Positions 42,227 to 50,975 of a stretch of 64,000 bases of DNA are shown piece by piece. The notes under the pieces are model-generated. The model saw only the letters and a list, made by a program, of their open reading frames with translations. It searched no databases and had not been told where the DNA came from. A program made the position numbers and the translations under genes. The stretch spans positions 62,001-126,000 of the forward strand of contig NZ_FNCF01000007.1 of assembly GCF_900100695.1 (NCBI RefSeq), written 5' to 3'. The DNA is from Klenkia brasiliensis (lineage in GTDB: Bacteria; Actinomycetota; Actinomycetes; Mycobacteriales; Geodermatophilaceae). Each line of letters begins with the position of its first letter. Position 1 is the first letter of the stretch.

Positions 42227-42885
42227 CCACCCGACGACGGGCCCGACGGGCAGTGGCGCCGGCGCTGCTGGCCGCGGGTCTCCTGCTGGCCGGCTGCGGC
42301 GGCACCGCCGAGGCCGACGCGGGCCACGACCACGCCGCCGGCGAGGCCCCGGCCACGGTGTCGGGCCCGAGCAACCCCTACGACGGCCTGTACCTGCAGA
42401 GCCCGTACCAGAAGCCGGAGTTCACCCTCACCGACCAGTCGGGTGCGGCCTACGACTTCCAGGCGCAGACCGCCGACGGGCCCACCCTGCTGTTCTTCGG
42501 CTACACGAACTGCCCCGACATCTGCCCCACGACGATGGCCGACGTCGCCGTCGCGCTGCAGACCGTCGACCCGGCGGTGGCGGAGAGGACGCACGTCGTC
42601 TTCGTGACCACCGACCCGACCCGGGACAGCCCGGAGGTGCTGGGGGAGTACCTGGCGCGCTTCGGCACCGGCGTCGCCCCGGCCATCGTCGGGCTCACCG
42701 GTGACCAGTCGCAGATCGACGCCGCGCAGCTGGCCGCCGGGGTCCCGCTGGCCGAGGACATGGGCCAGCAGCACTCCTCCCTGCTGCTGCTCTACGGGAC
42801 CGACGGCGAGGCCAGCGTGGCCTTCGACGCCGGCAACACCTCCCGCGACATCGCCCACGACCTGGCCCTCGTCGCCGCGGAGTGA
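42223..42885 (+). CDS. SCO1/SenC-family copper chaperone lipoprotein
   Basis: The product has 220 residues. The lipobox LLAGC places the lipidated Cys at about residue 25, followed by a His-containing GHDHAAGE stretch. The SCO core has FFGYTNCPDICPTTMADV, giving the CxxxC copper site, and QHSSLLLLYG, which carries the conserved distal His. SCO proteins metallate the CuA site of cytochrome c oxidase on the outer face of the membrane. The gene shares 4-base overlaps on both sides. Confidence 0.9.
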   Translation: MTTRRRARRAVAPALLAAGLLLAGCGGTAEADAGHDHAAGEAPATVSGPSNPYDGLYLQSPYQKPEFTLTDQSGAAYDFQAQTADGPTLLFFGYTNCPDICPTTMADVAVALQTVDPAVAERTHVVFVTTDPTRDSPEVLGEYLARFGTGVAPAIVGLTGDQSQIDAAQLAAGVPLAEDMGQQHSSLLLLYGTDGEASVAFDAGNTSRDIAHDLALVAAE

Positions 42886-43925
42886 GCGTGCTGCGCGCCC
42901 GGGTGCTCGCCGTCCTGGTCGGGGTGGTGGGGGTCCTGGCGCTGGCCGGGCCGGCGTCGGCGCACGTCGGCGACGGCCGGGCCGGCAGCGACTTCGACGG
43001 CCGCGTCCTCGCGGTGACCCCGGCGCTGCCCGGGGTCACCGTGCGGGTGCTGCAGTTCGGCGACGAGCTCGAGGTGGTCAACCCGACCGGCACCGAGCTC
43101 GCCGTCCCCGGGTACTCCGGGGAGCCCTACCTGCGCATCGGGCCCGACGGCGTCTGGCGCAACCGGCTCAGCCCGGCGACCACGATCAACCTCGACCGGT
43201 ACGGGCGCACCCCGCTGCCGGCCGACGCCGACCCGCTGGCCGCCCCCGACTGGGTGCAGGTCAGCACCCAGCCGTCCTACACCTGGCACGACCACCGCAC
43301 GCACTGGATGAGCGAGGGCCAGCTGCCCCCGACGGTGGCCGCCGACCCCACCCGCGACCACGAGGTCCTCGCCTGGACCGTCCCGATGGCCTACGGCGGC
43401 ACCGACGTCGCCGTCACCGGCGAGCTGACCTGGTCGCCCCCGCCGCCGGGCTGGCTGGTCTGGCCGCTCTACGCCGCCCTGCTCGTCGCGGTGGTGGCGG
43501 CCGGCGTGCGCGGGCCGGCACCGCTGGCCGGTGCGCTGGGCCTGGGTGCGGGCGCCTCGCTGTGGCACGCGCTGGCCACCCCGGTGCCGGCGGTGACCCA
43601 GAGCTCGCACACCGGGGCGCTGCTGTCGGCCCTGCTGCCCGCGCTGCTGGTCACCGCGGTGGCCGTGCTCGGCATCCGCGCCGCGCGCCGCGGGCGGGCC
43701 GGGCTGACCGGGGTGCTGGCCGTGGTGGCCGGCTGGCTGCTGCTCGTGCAGGGCCTGCCCGACGTCGACGTGCTCTGGACGGCGAACGTGCTGGCCACCG
43801 GGCCGGCGCTGCTCGCCCGGGCCGCGGTGGCGGTGCTGCTGGCCGGCGGGCTGGGCCTGGTCGTCGGCGGCGCGCTGGCCGCCCGCCGGGCCCGCCGGGT
43901 CGAGACCGAGCCGCTGCCGGCCTGA
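42882..43925 (+). CDS. Copper-cluster membrane protein with His-rich extracytoplasmic domain
   Basis: The protein has 347 residues. A signal peptide ends at PASA before HVGDG. A beta-rich domain follows to about residue 185, with THWM-type motifs in SYTWHDHRTHWMSEGQLPP and the acidic TRDHEVLAW. Five or six membrane helices make up the rest. Such proteins accompany CopCD/YcnI/Sco genes in actinobacteria but have no assigned name. The TWHDHRTHWM segment is a plausible copper site. It is the last gene of the coupled run; a hairpin follows. Confidence 0.7.
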   Translation: MSVLRARVLAVLVGVVGVLALAGPASAHVGDGRAGSDFDGRVLAVTPALPGVTVRVLQFGDELEVVNPTGTELAVPGYSGEPYLRIGPDGVWRNRLSPATTINLDRYGRTPLPADADPLAAPDWVQVSTQPSYTWHDHRTHWMSEGQLPPTVAADPTRDHEVLAWTVPMAYGGTDVAVTGELTWSPPPPGWLVWPLYAALLVAVVAAGVRGPAPLAGALGLGAGASLWHALATPVPAVTQSSHTGALLSALLPALLVTAVAVLGIRAARRGRAGLTGVLAVVAGWLLLVQGLPDVDVLWTANVLATGPALLARAAVAVLLAGGLGLVVGGALAARRARRVETEPLPA

Positions 43926-43926
43926 G

Positions 43927-43955
43927 CGCGCGCCCCGGCCGACGCCGGGCGCGCG
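43927..43955 (+). terminator. Hairpin terminator after the copper gene run
   Basis: CGCGCG-c-CCCGGC pairs with GCCGGG-CGCGCG around a CGAC loop: 12 bp with one bulged base. It starts two bases after the stop. Confidence 0.6.
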
Positions 43956-43975
43956 GTCGTGGCAGGCTCGCAGCC

Positions 43976-44947
43976 GTGCGCGACGTCGTGGAGGTCCTGG
44001 CCGCAGCCGGGCCGCACCGCGGGGGATCGCCGAACCTGGCGCTCTCGGTGCTGCTCGCCCTGCTCTCGGCGTGCGCGTTCGCGGTGTCCACCGTGGTGCA
44101 GCACCGCGCGGCCACCGTCGCCGGGCAGGACCTGCCGCAGGGCGCGGTGCTGCGGCTGGTCGGCAAGCTGGTGCGCAACAAGGCCTGGATCGGCGGCCAG
44201 GCCGCGGCGCTGAGCGGGTTCTGCCTGCACGCCGCGGCGCTGAAGTTCGGCCCGGTCGTGGTGGTGCAGCCCCTGCTCTCCGGTGGGCTGGTCATCTCCC
44301 TGGCCCTGGGTGCGCTGGTCGACCGCCGGCACCCCGACCGGCTGCTGCCGGAGAAGGGCCAGTGGATCGCCGCCGGCGTGGTGGCGGTGACCCTCGGCCT
44401 GTTCGTCGTCTCGGCCCGGCCCGACCACGGCGGGGCCTTCGCCCGGCCCGGCCCGCTGCTGGTCTGCGTGGGCGCCGCGGCCGCGACGATGCTGGTGGCG
44501 GCGCTGTGGGCGCTGCGACCCGGGGCGCCGCACAAGGCGCTGGCGCTGGGCCTGGGGGCGGGGTTCGGCTTCGGCATCACCGGCCTGCTGCTCAAGGACG
44601 TCGTCGCCCACCCGCCGGGCGACCTGCTGACCAGCTGGACCACCTACCTGCTGCTCGCCTCGGGCGCGGCGTCGATCACCTTCGCGCAGTGGGCCTACCA
44701 GTCCGGCCAGCTCATCGAGTGCCTGCCGGTGATGGCCATCCTCGAGCCGCTGGTCGCCGTCGGGCTGGCCGCGCCGGTGTACGGCGAACGGCTCGCACCC
44801 GGGTTCCTCGCCACCACCGGGCAGGTGGTCGGCGTCGTCGGGCTGGTGGCCGGCGTCGCCGTGCTGGCCCGCCGCACGGCCGCCCGGGAGACCACGGGGG
44901 TGCCCCTCGCGGTGCCCGCACCGGCACCTGCGCCTCCGCCCACCTGA
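43976..44947 (+). CDS. DMT-superfamily (EamA/NIPA-like) membrane transporter
   Basis: The product has 323 residues from GTG 43976 and about nine or ten helices. The pattern AVSTVVQHRAAT in the first helix, GPVVVVQPLLSGGLVISLALGALVDRR, and QWAYQSGQLIECLPVMAILEPLVAVGLA near the end match the actinobacterial DMT group related to NIPA-like Mg2+ transporters. Substrate unknown. A Pro/Ala tail ends the protein. It follows the copper terminator, so it is probably independent. Confidence 0.78.
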   Translation: MRDVVEVLAAAGPHRGGSPNLALSVLLALLSACAFAVSTVVQHRAATVAGQDLPQGAVLRLVGKLVRNKAWIGGQAAALSGFCLHAAALKFGPVVVVQPLLSGGLVISLALGALVDRRHPDRLLPEKGQWIAAGVVAVTLGLFVVSARPDHGGAFARPGPLLVCVGAAAATMLVAALWALRPGAPHKALALGLGAGFGFGITGLLLKDVVAHPPGDLLTSWTTYLLLASGAASITFAQWAYQSGQLIECLPVMAILEPLVAVGLAAPVYGERLAPGFLATTGQVVGVVGLVAGVAVLARRTAARETTGVPLAVPAPAPAPPPT

Positions 44948-45009
44948 GCCCGAATTACACCGATGTCATTTTCCTGGCGGCGTGTCGAGGGCGACGCGCC
45001 GTACAGGGG

Positions 45010-45038
45010 GTCACAGACGGGTCACGGCTCGTTACGTT
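45010..45038 (+). promoter_or_regulatory. MtrA-like direct repeats and -10 box before the M23 peptidase
   Basis: GTCAC (45010), GTCAC (45021) and GTTAC (45031) are spaced 11 and 10 bases, one helical turn each. TACGTT at 45033-45038 fits a -10 box, which places GTCACA of the first repeat at -35. MtrA of actinobacteria binds GTCAC/GTAAC-type repeats at genes for wall hydrolases. That identification is inference. Confidence 0.45.
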
Positions 45039-45076
45039 GCGGGCGACGGATGTGGCGGTGACGAGGGGGACGCAGG

Positions 45077-45784
45077 ATGGCGGGTCGGGACGCGGTGGGC
45101 CGGGGACGCAGCGGTCGGGGGCGCCGTCCGGCCGCCCTGCTGGTCGCGTTGGCCCTGGGCGGCGTCCTGGCCGGGGTGCTGGGTCTGCCGGGCACCGCGC
45201 CCGCCGGGGCCACCGAGGACGTCGCGGTCGCCGAGGCGCTCGCCGCGTCGGAGAACTCGGCGTTCGAGGCCGACACCATGCCGCAGATGGCGATCACCGA
45301 GGCGCAGGCGCAGCAGCGGCTGGCCGAGGTCGCCGCCTCCCGCGCCCAGCGCGACGCCGAGGCCGCGGCCGCCGCCGAGGCCGCCCGCCCGAAGGCGGTG
45401 CTGCCCGTCGACGGCGCCCGGATGACCACCTGCTTCTGCATGCGCTGGGGCCAGATGCACTACGGCATCGACCTGGCCGCCCCGATGCTGACCCCGGAGT
45501 ACGCGGCCGAGGACGGCGTGGTCATCCGCGCCGGTGCCGCCAGCGGCTACGGCCAGGCCGTCTACATCCTGGGCGTGAGCGGCGACGTGACCATCTACGG
45601 GCACATGGAGGAGATCGAGGTCTCCGCCGGCGACGCGGTCGAGGCCGGGCAGACCATCGCCCTGCTGGGCAGCCGCGGCCAGTCCACCGGCCCGCACCTG
45701 CACTTCGAGGTGCACTCGGGGGGGCTGGACGGCGAGCCGGTCGACCCGGTGGAGTGGCTGCGCGACCGCGGCGTCGAGGTCTGA
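45077..45784 (+). CDS. M23 (LytM) family metallopeptidase
   Basis: The protein has 235 residues. A twin-Arg-like basic N-terminus (GRSGRGRRPAA) leads into a signal segment ending near AGATE, then an Ala/Glu coiled region (EAQAQQRLAEVAASRAQRDAEAAAAAEA, about 75-105). The LytM domain holds the zinc ligands in HYGIDLAAP (His, Asp) and GPHLHFEVH (HxH). It cuts or binds peptidoglycan cross-links outside the membrane. Two cysteines (TTCFCMRW) just before the active site are uncommon and may form a disulfide with nothing else in the domain. Confidence 0.87.
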   Translation: MAGRDAVGRGRSGRGRRPAALLVALALGGVLAGVLGLPGTAPAGATEDVAVAEALAASENSAFEADTMPQMAITEAQAQQRLAEVAASRAQRDAEAAAAAEAARPKAVLPVDGARMTTCFCMRWGQMHYGIDLAAPMLTPEYAAEDGVVIRAGAASGYGQAVYILGVSGDVTIYGHMEEIEVSAGDAVEAGQTIALLGSRGQSTGPHLHFEVHSGGLDGEPVDPVEWLRDRGVEV

Positions 45785-45788
45785 GACC

Positions 45789-46463
45789 TCAGGGCGTGAA
45801 GCGGTAGCCCATCCCGGGCTCGGTGTGCAGGTACCGCGGGTGCGCGGGGTCGGGCTCGAGCTTGCGGCGCAGCTGGGCGGTGTAGACCCGCAGGTAGTTG
45901 GTCTCCCGCTCGTAGGCCGGGCCCCACACCGACTGCAGCAGCTGCTTCTGGCCCACCAGCCGGCCCGGCGCGCGCACCAGCTCGCTCAGCAGCGCCCACT
46001 CGGTCGGGGTCAACCGCACGGGGACGCCGTCCACGGTCACCTGCCGGGCGGCCAGGTCGACGGTGAAGTGGTCGGTGACCACCACCGGCTCGGCCGGGGC
46101 GTCGGAGCGCCGGCGCAGCAGCGACCGCAGCCGGGCCAGCAGCTCGTCCATGTCGAAGGGCTTGGTCACGTAGTCGTCGGCGCCGGCGTCGAGGGCGTCG
46201 ACCTTGTCGCGGCTGTCCGAGCGGGCCGAGAGCACCAGCACCGGCCCGGTGAACCAGGGCCGCAGCCCGGCGAGCACCTCGGTGCCGTCCAGGTCGGGCA
46301 GGCCCAGGTCCAGGACGACGACGTCGGGGTGGGCCGCCGCGGCCTCGCGCAGCGCCGCGGCGCCGTCGGGCGCGGTGACCACCTCGTGGCCGGCGGCGCG
46401 CAGGGTGATCCGCAGCGCCCGCAGGAGCTGCACGTCGTCGTCCACGACCAGCACCCGGCTCAT
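45789..46463 (-). CDS. kdpE: Two-component response regulator KdpE
   Basis: The product has 224 residues. The receiver domain has acidic pocket DDD near residue 8, phospho-Asp in VVLDLGLPDLDG (about 51) and Lys in YVTKPFDMDEL. The OmpR winged helix ends with RETNYLRVYTAQLRRKLEPDP and GMGYRF, the usual KdpE finish. It overlaps kdpD by four bases (ATGA) and faces away from the kdp structural operon. It should activate kdpFABC when K+ is low. Candidate binding repeats lie between. Confidence 0.93.
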   Translation of the reverse strand: MSRVLVVDDDVQLLRALRITLRAAGHEVVTAPDGAAALREAAAAHPDVVVLDLGLPDLDGTEVLAGLRPWFTGPVLVLSARSDSRDKVDALDAGADDYVTKPFDMDELLARLRSLLRRRSDAPAEPVVVTDHFTVDLAARQVTVDGVPVRLTPTEWALLSELVRAPGRLVGQKQLLQSVWGPAYERETNYLRVYTAQLRRKLEPDPAHPRYLHTEPGMGYRFTP

Positions 46464-48922
46464 GCCGCGACCTGCAACGACAGCACCATCGTCAGCCCGC
46501 CGCCGGGGGTGTCCTCGGCGTCCAGCGTGCCGCCCATCGCCTCGGTCAGCCCGCGGGCCACCGCCAGGCCGAGCCCGACGCCGTGCCCGGACGGCGCGTC
46601 GCCCAGCCGCTGGAAGGGTGCGAACACCCGCTCCCGGTCCGCGGCCGGCACCCCCGGTCCGCGGTCGACGACCCGCAGCTCCACCCGGTCGGGCAGGCAG
46701 CCGGCGGTGACCGCCAGCGGCCCGGCCGGGGCGTGCTTGGCGGCGTTGTCGACCAGGTTGGCCACCACCCGCTCCAGCAGGCCGGGGTCGGCCAGCACCG
46801 GCGGCAGGTCGTCGGGGGCGGTCACGGTGACCCGGGTCGGGTCCTCCAGCCAGGTCAGCGCCCGGTGCACCACGCCCACCAGGTCGGCCGGCGCGGTCAC
46901 CGGGGTGACGGCGCCGGCCTGGAGCCGGCTCATGTCCAGCAGGTTGTCCACCAGCCCGGCCAGCCGGTCGGCGGACTCGTCGACGGTCTCGACCAGCTCG
47001 GCGCGGTCGGCGTCGGTGAGCGCGAGCTGGGTGGAGCGCAGCGCGGAGGAGGCGGCCTTGATGCCGGCCAGCGGCGTGCGCAGGTCGTGGCTGACCGCGG
47101 CCAGCAGCGCCGTCCGCATGCTGTTGCCGGCGGCCAGCCGGTCGGCCTCGGCGGCCGCCGCGGCCAGCCGGCCCTGCTTGAGCGCGACGGCGGCCTGCTC
47201 GGCGAAGGCGACCAGCACCCGCCGCTCGCCGGGTGCCAGGCCGCGGCCGGTGAGCTGCAGCTGCAGGGTGTCGGTGACCGCGACCGTGTCGACGTCCCCG
47301 GTGGGTTCCCCGCAGGAGCCGACGACGGTCCCGGACTCCACCAGGGCAACCGACTGCAGCCCGAAGGCCTCCCGGACCTTCTCCAGCATCGCCTGCATGC
47401 CCCCGCCGCCGGCCAGCACCGACCGCGACAGCGACGCCAGCAGCGCGGTCTCGGCGCGCGACCGGGCCGCGGTGGTGGCCCGCTGGGCCGAGCGGTCGAC
47501 CACGGTGGCCACCGCGACCGCCACCACCAGGTAGCCCACGAGGGCGACGAGGTCGTCGAGCCGGGCGACGGTGAGCCGGCCGGTGGGCTGGGTGAAGAAC
47601 CAGTTCTCGACCAGCGCCCCGACGACGGCGGCCAGCAGCGCCGGCCAGAGCCCGCCGACCAGCGCGACGGCGACGACCAGCAGCAGGAAGACCAGCAGCA
47701 CGCTGGCCAGCGACAGCGCCGAGCCCGCGGCCAGGCACCCGAGCGTGACCGTCGGGATCCCGAGCACGGCCAGGGCCAGCCCGGCCCACCGGCGGCGCGC
47801 GGTGAGCGCACCGGTGAGCGGGGGCAGCCGCAGGCCTCGGGAGCCGGCGGCGGAGTGGGTGACGATGTGCACGTCGATCTCGCCGGACCCGGCGATGACC
47901 GCCCCGCCCACGCCGCCGCGGAACGCCCGGGCCCAGATGGTGCGGCGGGACGTGCCCACCACGAGCTGGGTGGCGTCGGCACCGCGGGCGAACTCCAGCA
48001 GCGCCGCGGCGACGTCGTCGGAGACCACCTGGTGGTAGCTGCCGCCGAGGGACTCCACCAGCGCCCGCTGCGCGCGCAGCGCGGCGGGGGAGGCGCCGGT
48101 CAGCCCGTCCGAGCGCAGCACGTGCACGGCCAGCAGGTCGCCGTCGCCCTGCCGCCGCGCCACCCGGGACGCGCGCCGGATGAGCGTCTCGCCCTCGGGC
48201 CCGCCGGTCAGCGCCACGACGACGCGCTCGCGGGTCTCCCAGACGTGGTCGATGTCGTGCTCGGCGCGGTAGCGCCGCAGGCCCTCGTCGACCCGGTCGG
48301 CCAGCCACAGCAGGGCCAGCTCGCGCAGCGCGGTCAGGTTGCCGACCCGGAACCAGTTGCCCATCGCCGCGTCCACCCGCTCGGGCGGGTAGACGTTGCC
48401 GTGGGCCAGCCGCCGGCGCAGCGCCTCGGGGGACATGTCGACCAGCTCGACCTGGTCGGCCCGGCGGACCACCTCGTCGGGCACGGTCTCGCCCTGGGTG
48501 ACCCCGGTGATCTGGGCGACGACGTCGGTGAGGCTGGCCAGGTGCTGCACGTTGACGGTGGTGACCACGCAGATGCCGGCGGCGACGAACTCCTCGACGT
48601 CCTGCCAGCGGTACTCGTTGCGCGACCCGGGGGCGTTGGAGTGGGCGAGCTCGTCGACCACCACCACCTCGGGGTGGCGGGCCAGCACGCCGTCGACGTC
48701 CAGCTCCGGCAGCGCCACGCCGCGGTGGGTGACCACGGCGCGGGGGAGGACCTCCAGGCCCTCCAGCTGGGCGGCGGTCCGGTCCCGGCCGTGGGTCTCG
48801 ACCACGCCGACGACGACGTCGGCGCCGCGCTCGGCGCGGCGGCGTGCCTCGCCCAGCGCGGCGTAGGTCTTCCCGACGCCGGGTGCGGCGCCCAGGTAGA
48901 CGCGCAACGTGCCCCGGCCCAT
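46460..48922 (-). CDS. kdpD: Osmosensitive K+ channel histidine kinase KdpD
   Basis: The protein has 820 residues from ATG 48922. The KdpD N-terminal domain has Walker A GAAPGVGKTYAAL and DELAHSNAPGS (about 10-210). A USP-like domain follows (about 220-340), four membrane helices (DUF4118, about 365-465), a GAF-like part, HisKA with SHDLRTPLAGIKAASSALR, and HATPase with DNAAKHA and GVGLGLAVARGL. It senses K+/turgor and phosphorylates KdpE. The USP domain of KdpD is a known c-di-AMP site in some bacteria; whether this one binds it is unknown. Confidence 0.93.
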   Translation of the reverse strand: MGRGTLRVYLGAAPGVGKTYAALGEARRRAERGADVVVGVVETHGRDRTAAQLEGLEVLPRAVVTHRGVALPELDVDGVLARHPEVVVVDELAHSNAPGSRNEYRWQDVEEFVAAGICVVTTVNVQHLASLTDVVAQITGVTQGETVPDEVVRRADQVELVDMSPEALRRRLAHGNVYPPERVDAAMGNWFRVGNLTALRELALLWLADRVDEGLRRYRAEHDIDHVWETRERVVVALTGGPEGETLIRRASRVARRQGDGDLLAVHVLRSDGLTGASPAALRAQRALVESLGGSYHQVVSDDVAAALLEFARGADATQLVVGTSRRTIWARAFRGGVGGAVIAGSGEIDVHIVTHSAAGSRGLRLPPLTGALTARRRWAGLALAVLGIPTVTLGCLAAGSALSLASVLLVFLLLVVAVALVGGLWPALLAAVVGALVENWFFTQPTGRLTVARLDDLVALVGYLVVAVAVATVVDRSAQRATTAARSRAETALLASLSRSVLAGGGGMQAMLEKVREAFGLQSVALVESGTVVGSCGEPTGDVDTVAVTDTLQLQLTGRGLAPGERRVLVAFAEQAAVALKQGRLAAAAAEADRLAAGNSMRTALLAAVSHDLRTPLAGIKAASSALRSTQLALTDADRAELVETVDESADRLAGLVDNLLDMSRLQAGAVTPVTAPADLVGVVHRALTWLEDPTRVTVTAPDDLPPVLADPGLLERVVANLVDNAAKHAPAGPLAVTAGCLPDRVELRVVDRGPGVPAADRERVFAPFQRLGDAPSGHGVGLGLAVARGLTEAMGGTLDAEDTPGGGLTMVLSLQVAA

Positions 48923-48967
48923 GCCCCCATGATCACCCCGCCCGGCCACGGGGCGGTCCAGCCGGGC

Positions 48968-49132
48968 GTCAAGGACCCGTCAGGATCGCCCGCCGGGGTG
49001 AGGACCGCCGCGCCGGCCGGCCGGTGTCCGGTGGCGGCGGTCACCGGGCATCAGGACGGCGTCAAGGGCGGCGCAGTGCGGCGTCAAGGACCCGTCAAGG
49101 CCGGGTGCGGCCGGTCCCGCCGCTCCTAGCGT
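48968..49132. promoter_or_regulatory. Helically phased GTCAAGG repeats in the kdpD/kdpF divergent region (candidate KdpE sites)
   Basis: GTCAAGG occurs at 48968, 49061, 49083 and 49094. Degenerate copies are GTCAGG at 48979 and ATCAGG at 49050. Starts within each cluster are 11 or 22 bases apart, as OmpR-family dimers need. TAGCGT (49127-49132) fits a -10, which puts the -35 at about 49104-49109, directly after the last repeat. That is the geometry of activator binding next to -35. Confidence 0.55.
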
Positions 49133-49189
49133 CGCCGTCCGCAGGTGACCGGTGCCGTGCCGGTCCCGCGGACGAGAAAGGCGACAACG

Positions 49190-49273
49190 GTGACCGACGT
49201 GGTCTACGTGCTCCTCACGCTGGCGGTCTTCGGGCTGCTGGCCCTGGCCGTGCGCGGGGTGGAGCGGCTGTGA
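49190..49273 (+). CDS. 27-residue membrane peptide at the head of the kdp operon
   Basis: GTG 49190 to TGA 49273 encodes one helix followed by a charged end: [19 protein letters not shown], then VERL. AAAGG lies 7 bases upstream. The stop overlaps the kdpF start by four bases, and the reading frame directly follows the predicted promoter. The length, single helix and basic/acidic C-terminus look KdpF-like, but the LLRPERF-type ending of KdpF is in the next gene. It may be a second small Kdp subunit or a regulator of KdpA/KdpD. Function unknown. Confidence 0.7.
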   Translation: MTDVVYVLLTLAVFGLLALAVRGVERL

Positions 49274-49356
49274 TCGAGACCTGGATCGGTCTGGCGGTGG
49301 CGGTCGGGCTGACCGGCTACCTGCTGGCGTCCCTGCTGTTCCCGGACCGGTTCTGA
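49270..49356 (+). CDS. kdpF: K+-transporting ATPase subunit KdpF
   Basis: A 28-residue peptide from GTG 49270, with one helix ([20 protein letters not shown]) and the KdpF ending PDRF. KdpF packs between KdpA and KdpB and acts as a stabilising small subunit. Overlaps: four bases with the previous peptide and one base with kdpA (TGATG). Confidence 0.88.
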   Translation: MIETWIGLAVAVGLTGYLLASLLFPDRF

Positions 49357-50975
49357 TGACGGGCTGGCTGCAGGTCGCCGTCCTGGTCCTCGCCCTGGGC
49401 CTGGTGCACAGGCCGCTGGGCGACTGGATGGCCCGGGTGTACACGTCGGGGGAGCACTGGCGCGTGGAGAGGCTGACCTACCGGCTGGTGGGGGTGGACG
49501 CCGACGCCGAGCAGCGCTGGCCCACCTACCTGCGCAGCATCCTGGCGTTCTCGCTGGTCGGCGTGCTGCTGCTCTACTCGTTGCAGCGACTGCAAGCACT
49601 GCTCCCGCTGGACAACGGCATGGCGTCGGTCGAGCCCTCCAGTGCCTGGAACACGGCGGTCAGCTTCGTGACCAACACGAACTGGCAGGGCTACGCGGGC
49701 GAGTCGACGATGGGCCACCTGGTCCAGATGGCCGGGCTCGCGGTGCAGAACTTCGTCTCCGCCGCCGTGGGCCTGGCCGTCCTGGTGGCCCTGGTGCGCG
49801 GGTTCGTCCGCCGCGGCACCGACCGGCTGGGCAACGCGTGGGTCGACATCACCCGCTCCGTCGTCCGGCTGCTGCTGCCCCTCGCCGTCCTGGCCACCGT
49901 GGTCCTGGTGCTCGGCGGGGTCGTGCAGAACCTGCGGTCAGGCGGCGACGTCACCACCCTGGCCGGCGGGTCGCAGTTCATCCCCGGCGGGCCGGTCGCC
50001 TCGCAGGAGGCCATCAAGGAGCTGGGCACCAACGGCGGCGGGTTCTACAACGCCAACTCCGCGCACCCCTTCGAGGGGCCGACCGCGTGGGTGTCGCTGT
50101 TCCAGGTCTTCCTCATGCTGGTCATCCCGTTCTCGCTGCCGCGCACCTTCGGGCGGATGGTCGGGGACCGCAAGCAGGGCCTGGCGATCCTCGGGGTGAT
50201 GGGCCTGCTGGCCGGGATCTCCCTGGCGCTGATCAGCAGCTTCCAGGCCGGCGCGCTGCCGGAGGGCCAGGAGGTCCGCTTCGGGGGGCCGCTGTCCTCG
50301 CTGTTCGCCGCCTCGACCACGCTCACCTCGACCGGGGCGATCAACACCCAGCACGACTCGCTCACCCCGCTGGGCGGCATGGTGACGCTGTTCAACATGA
50401 TGCTCGGCGAGGTCGCGCCGGGCGGGGTCGGCTCGGGCCTGTACGGGATGCTCGTGCTCGCCGTCGTCGCGGTCTTCGTCGCCGGCCTCATGGTCGGCCG
50501 GACGCCGGAGTACCTGGGCAAGAAGCTCGGCCGTCGGGAGATGACCCTGGCCAGCCTCTACATCCTGACCACGCCGGCGATCGTGCTGATCGGCACAGCG
50601 GTGGCGATCGCCGTGCCGGCCGGGCAGGCCGGGATGCTCAACAGCGGCCCGCACGGGCTCTCCGAGGTGCTCTACGCGTTCACCTCCGCCGGCAACAACA
50701 ACGGCTCGGCGTTCGCCGGCCTGAGCGCGAACACGCCCTTCTACAACACCGCGCTGGGCCTGGCGATGGTGCTCGGCCGGTTCGTGCCGATCGTGCTGGT
50801 CGTCGCGCTGGCCGGGAAGCTCGCCGCGCAGGGGAAGGTCCCGGTCACCTCCGGCACCCTGCCCACCCACCGCCCGCTGTTCGCCGGGCTGCTCACCGCC
50901 GTCGTCCTCGTGGTCGTCGGGCTCACCTACTTCCCGGTGCTCGCACTCGGGCCTCTCGCCGAAGGGCTGTCATGA
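49356..50975 (+). CDS. kdpA: K+-transporting ATPase subunit KdpA
   Basis: The protein has 539 residues and ten helices. The pore-loop motifs of the SKT superfamily are visible: [49 protein letters not shown] and [14 protein letters not shown]. KdpA is the K+-selective channel-like subunit that takes up extracellular K+ with micromolar affinity. Length is slightly under the E. coli protein (557). Confidence 0.95.
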   Translation: MTGWLQVAVLVLALGLVHRPLGDWMARVYTSGEHWRVERLTYRLVGVDADAEQRWPTYLRSILAFSLVGVLLLYSLQRLQALLPLDNGMASVEPSSAWNTAVSFVTNTNWQGYAGESTMGHLVQMAGLAVQNFVSAAVGLAVLVALVRGFVRRGTDRLGNAWVDITRSVVRLLLPLAVLATVVLVLGGVVQNLRSGGDVTTLAGGSQFIPGGPVASQEAIKELGTNGGGFYNANSAHPFEGPTAWVSLFQVFLMLVIPFSLPRTFGRMVGDRKQGLAILGVMGLLAGISLALISSFQAGALPEGQEVRFGGPLSSLFAASTTLTSTGAINTQHDSLTPLGGMVTLFNMMLGEVAPGGVGSGLYGMLVLAVVAVFVAGLMVGRTPEYLGKKLGRREMTLASLYILTTPAIVLIGTAVAIAVPAGQAGMLNSGPHGLSEVLYAFTSAGNNNGSAFAGLSANTPFYNTALGLAMVLGRFVPIVLVVALAGKLAAQGKVPVTSGTLPTHRPLFAGLLTAVVLVVVGLTYFPVLALGPLAEGLS

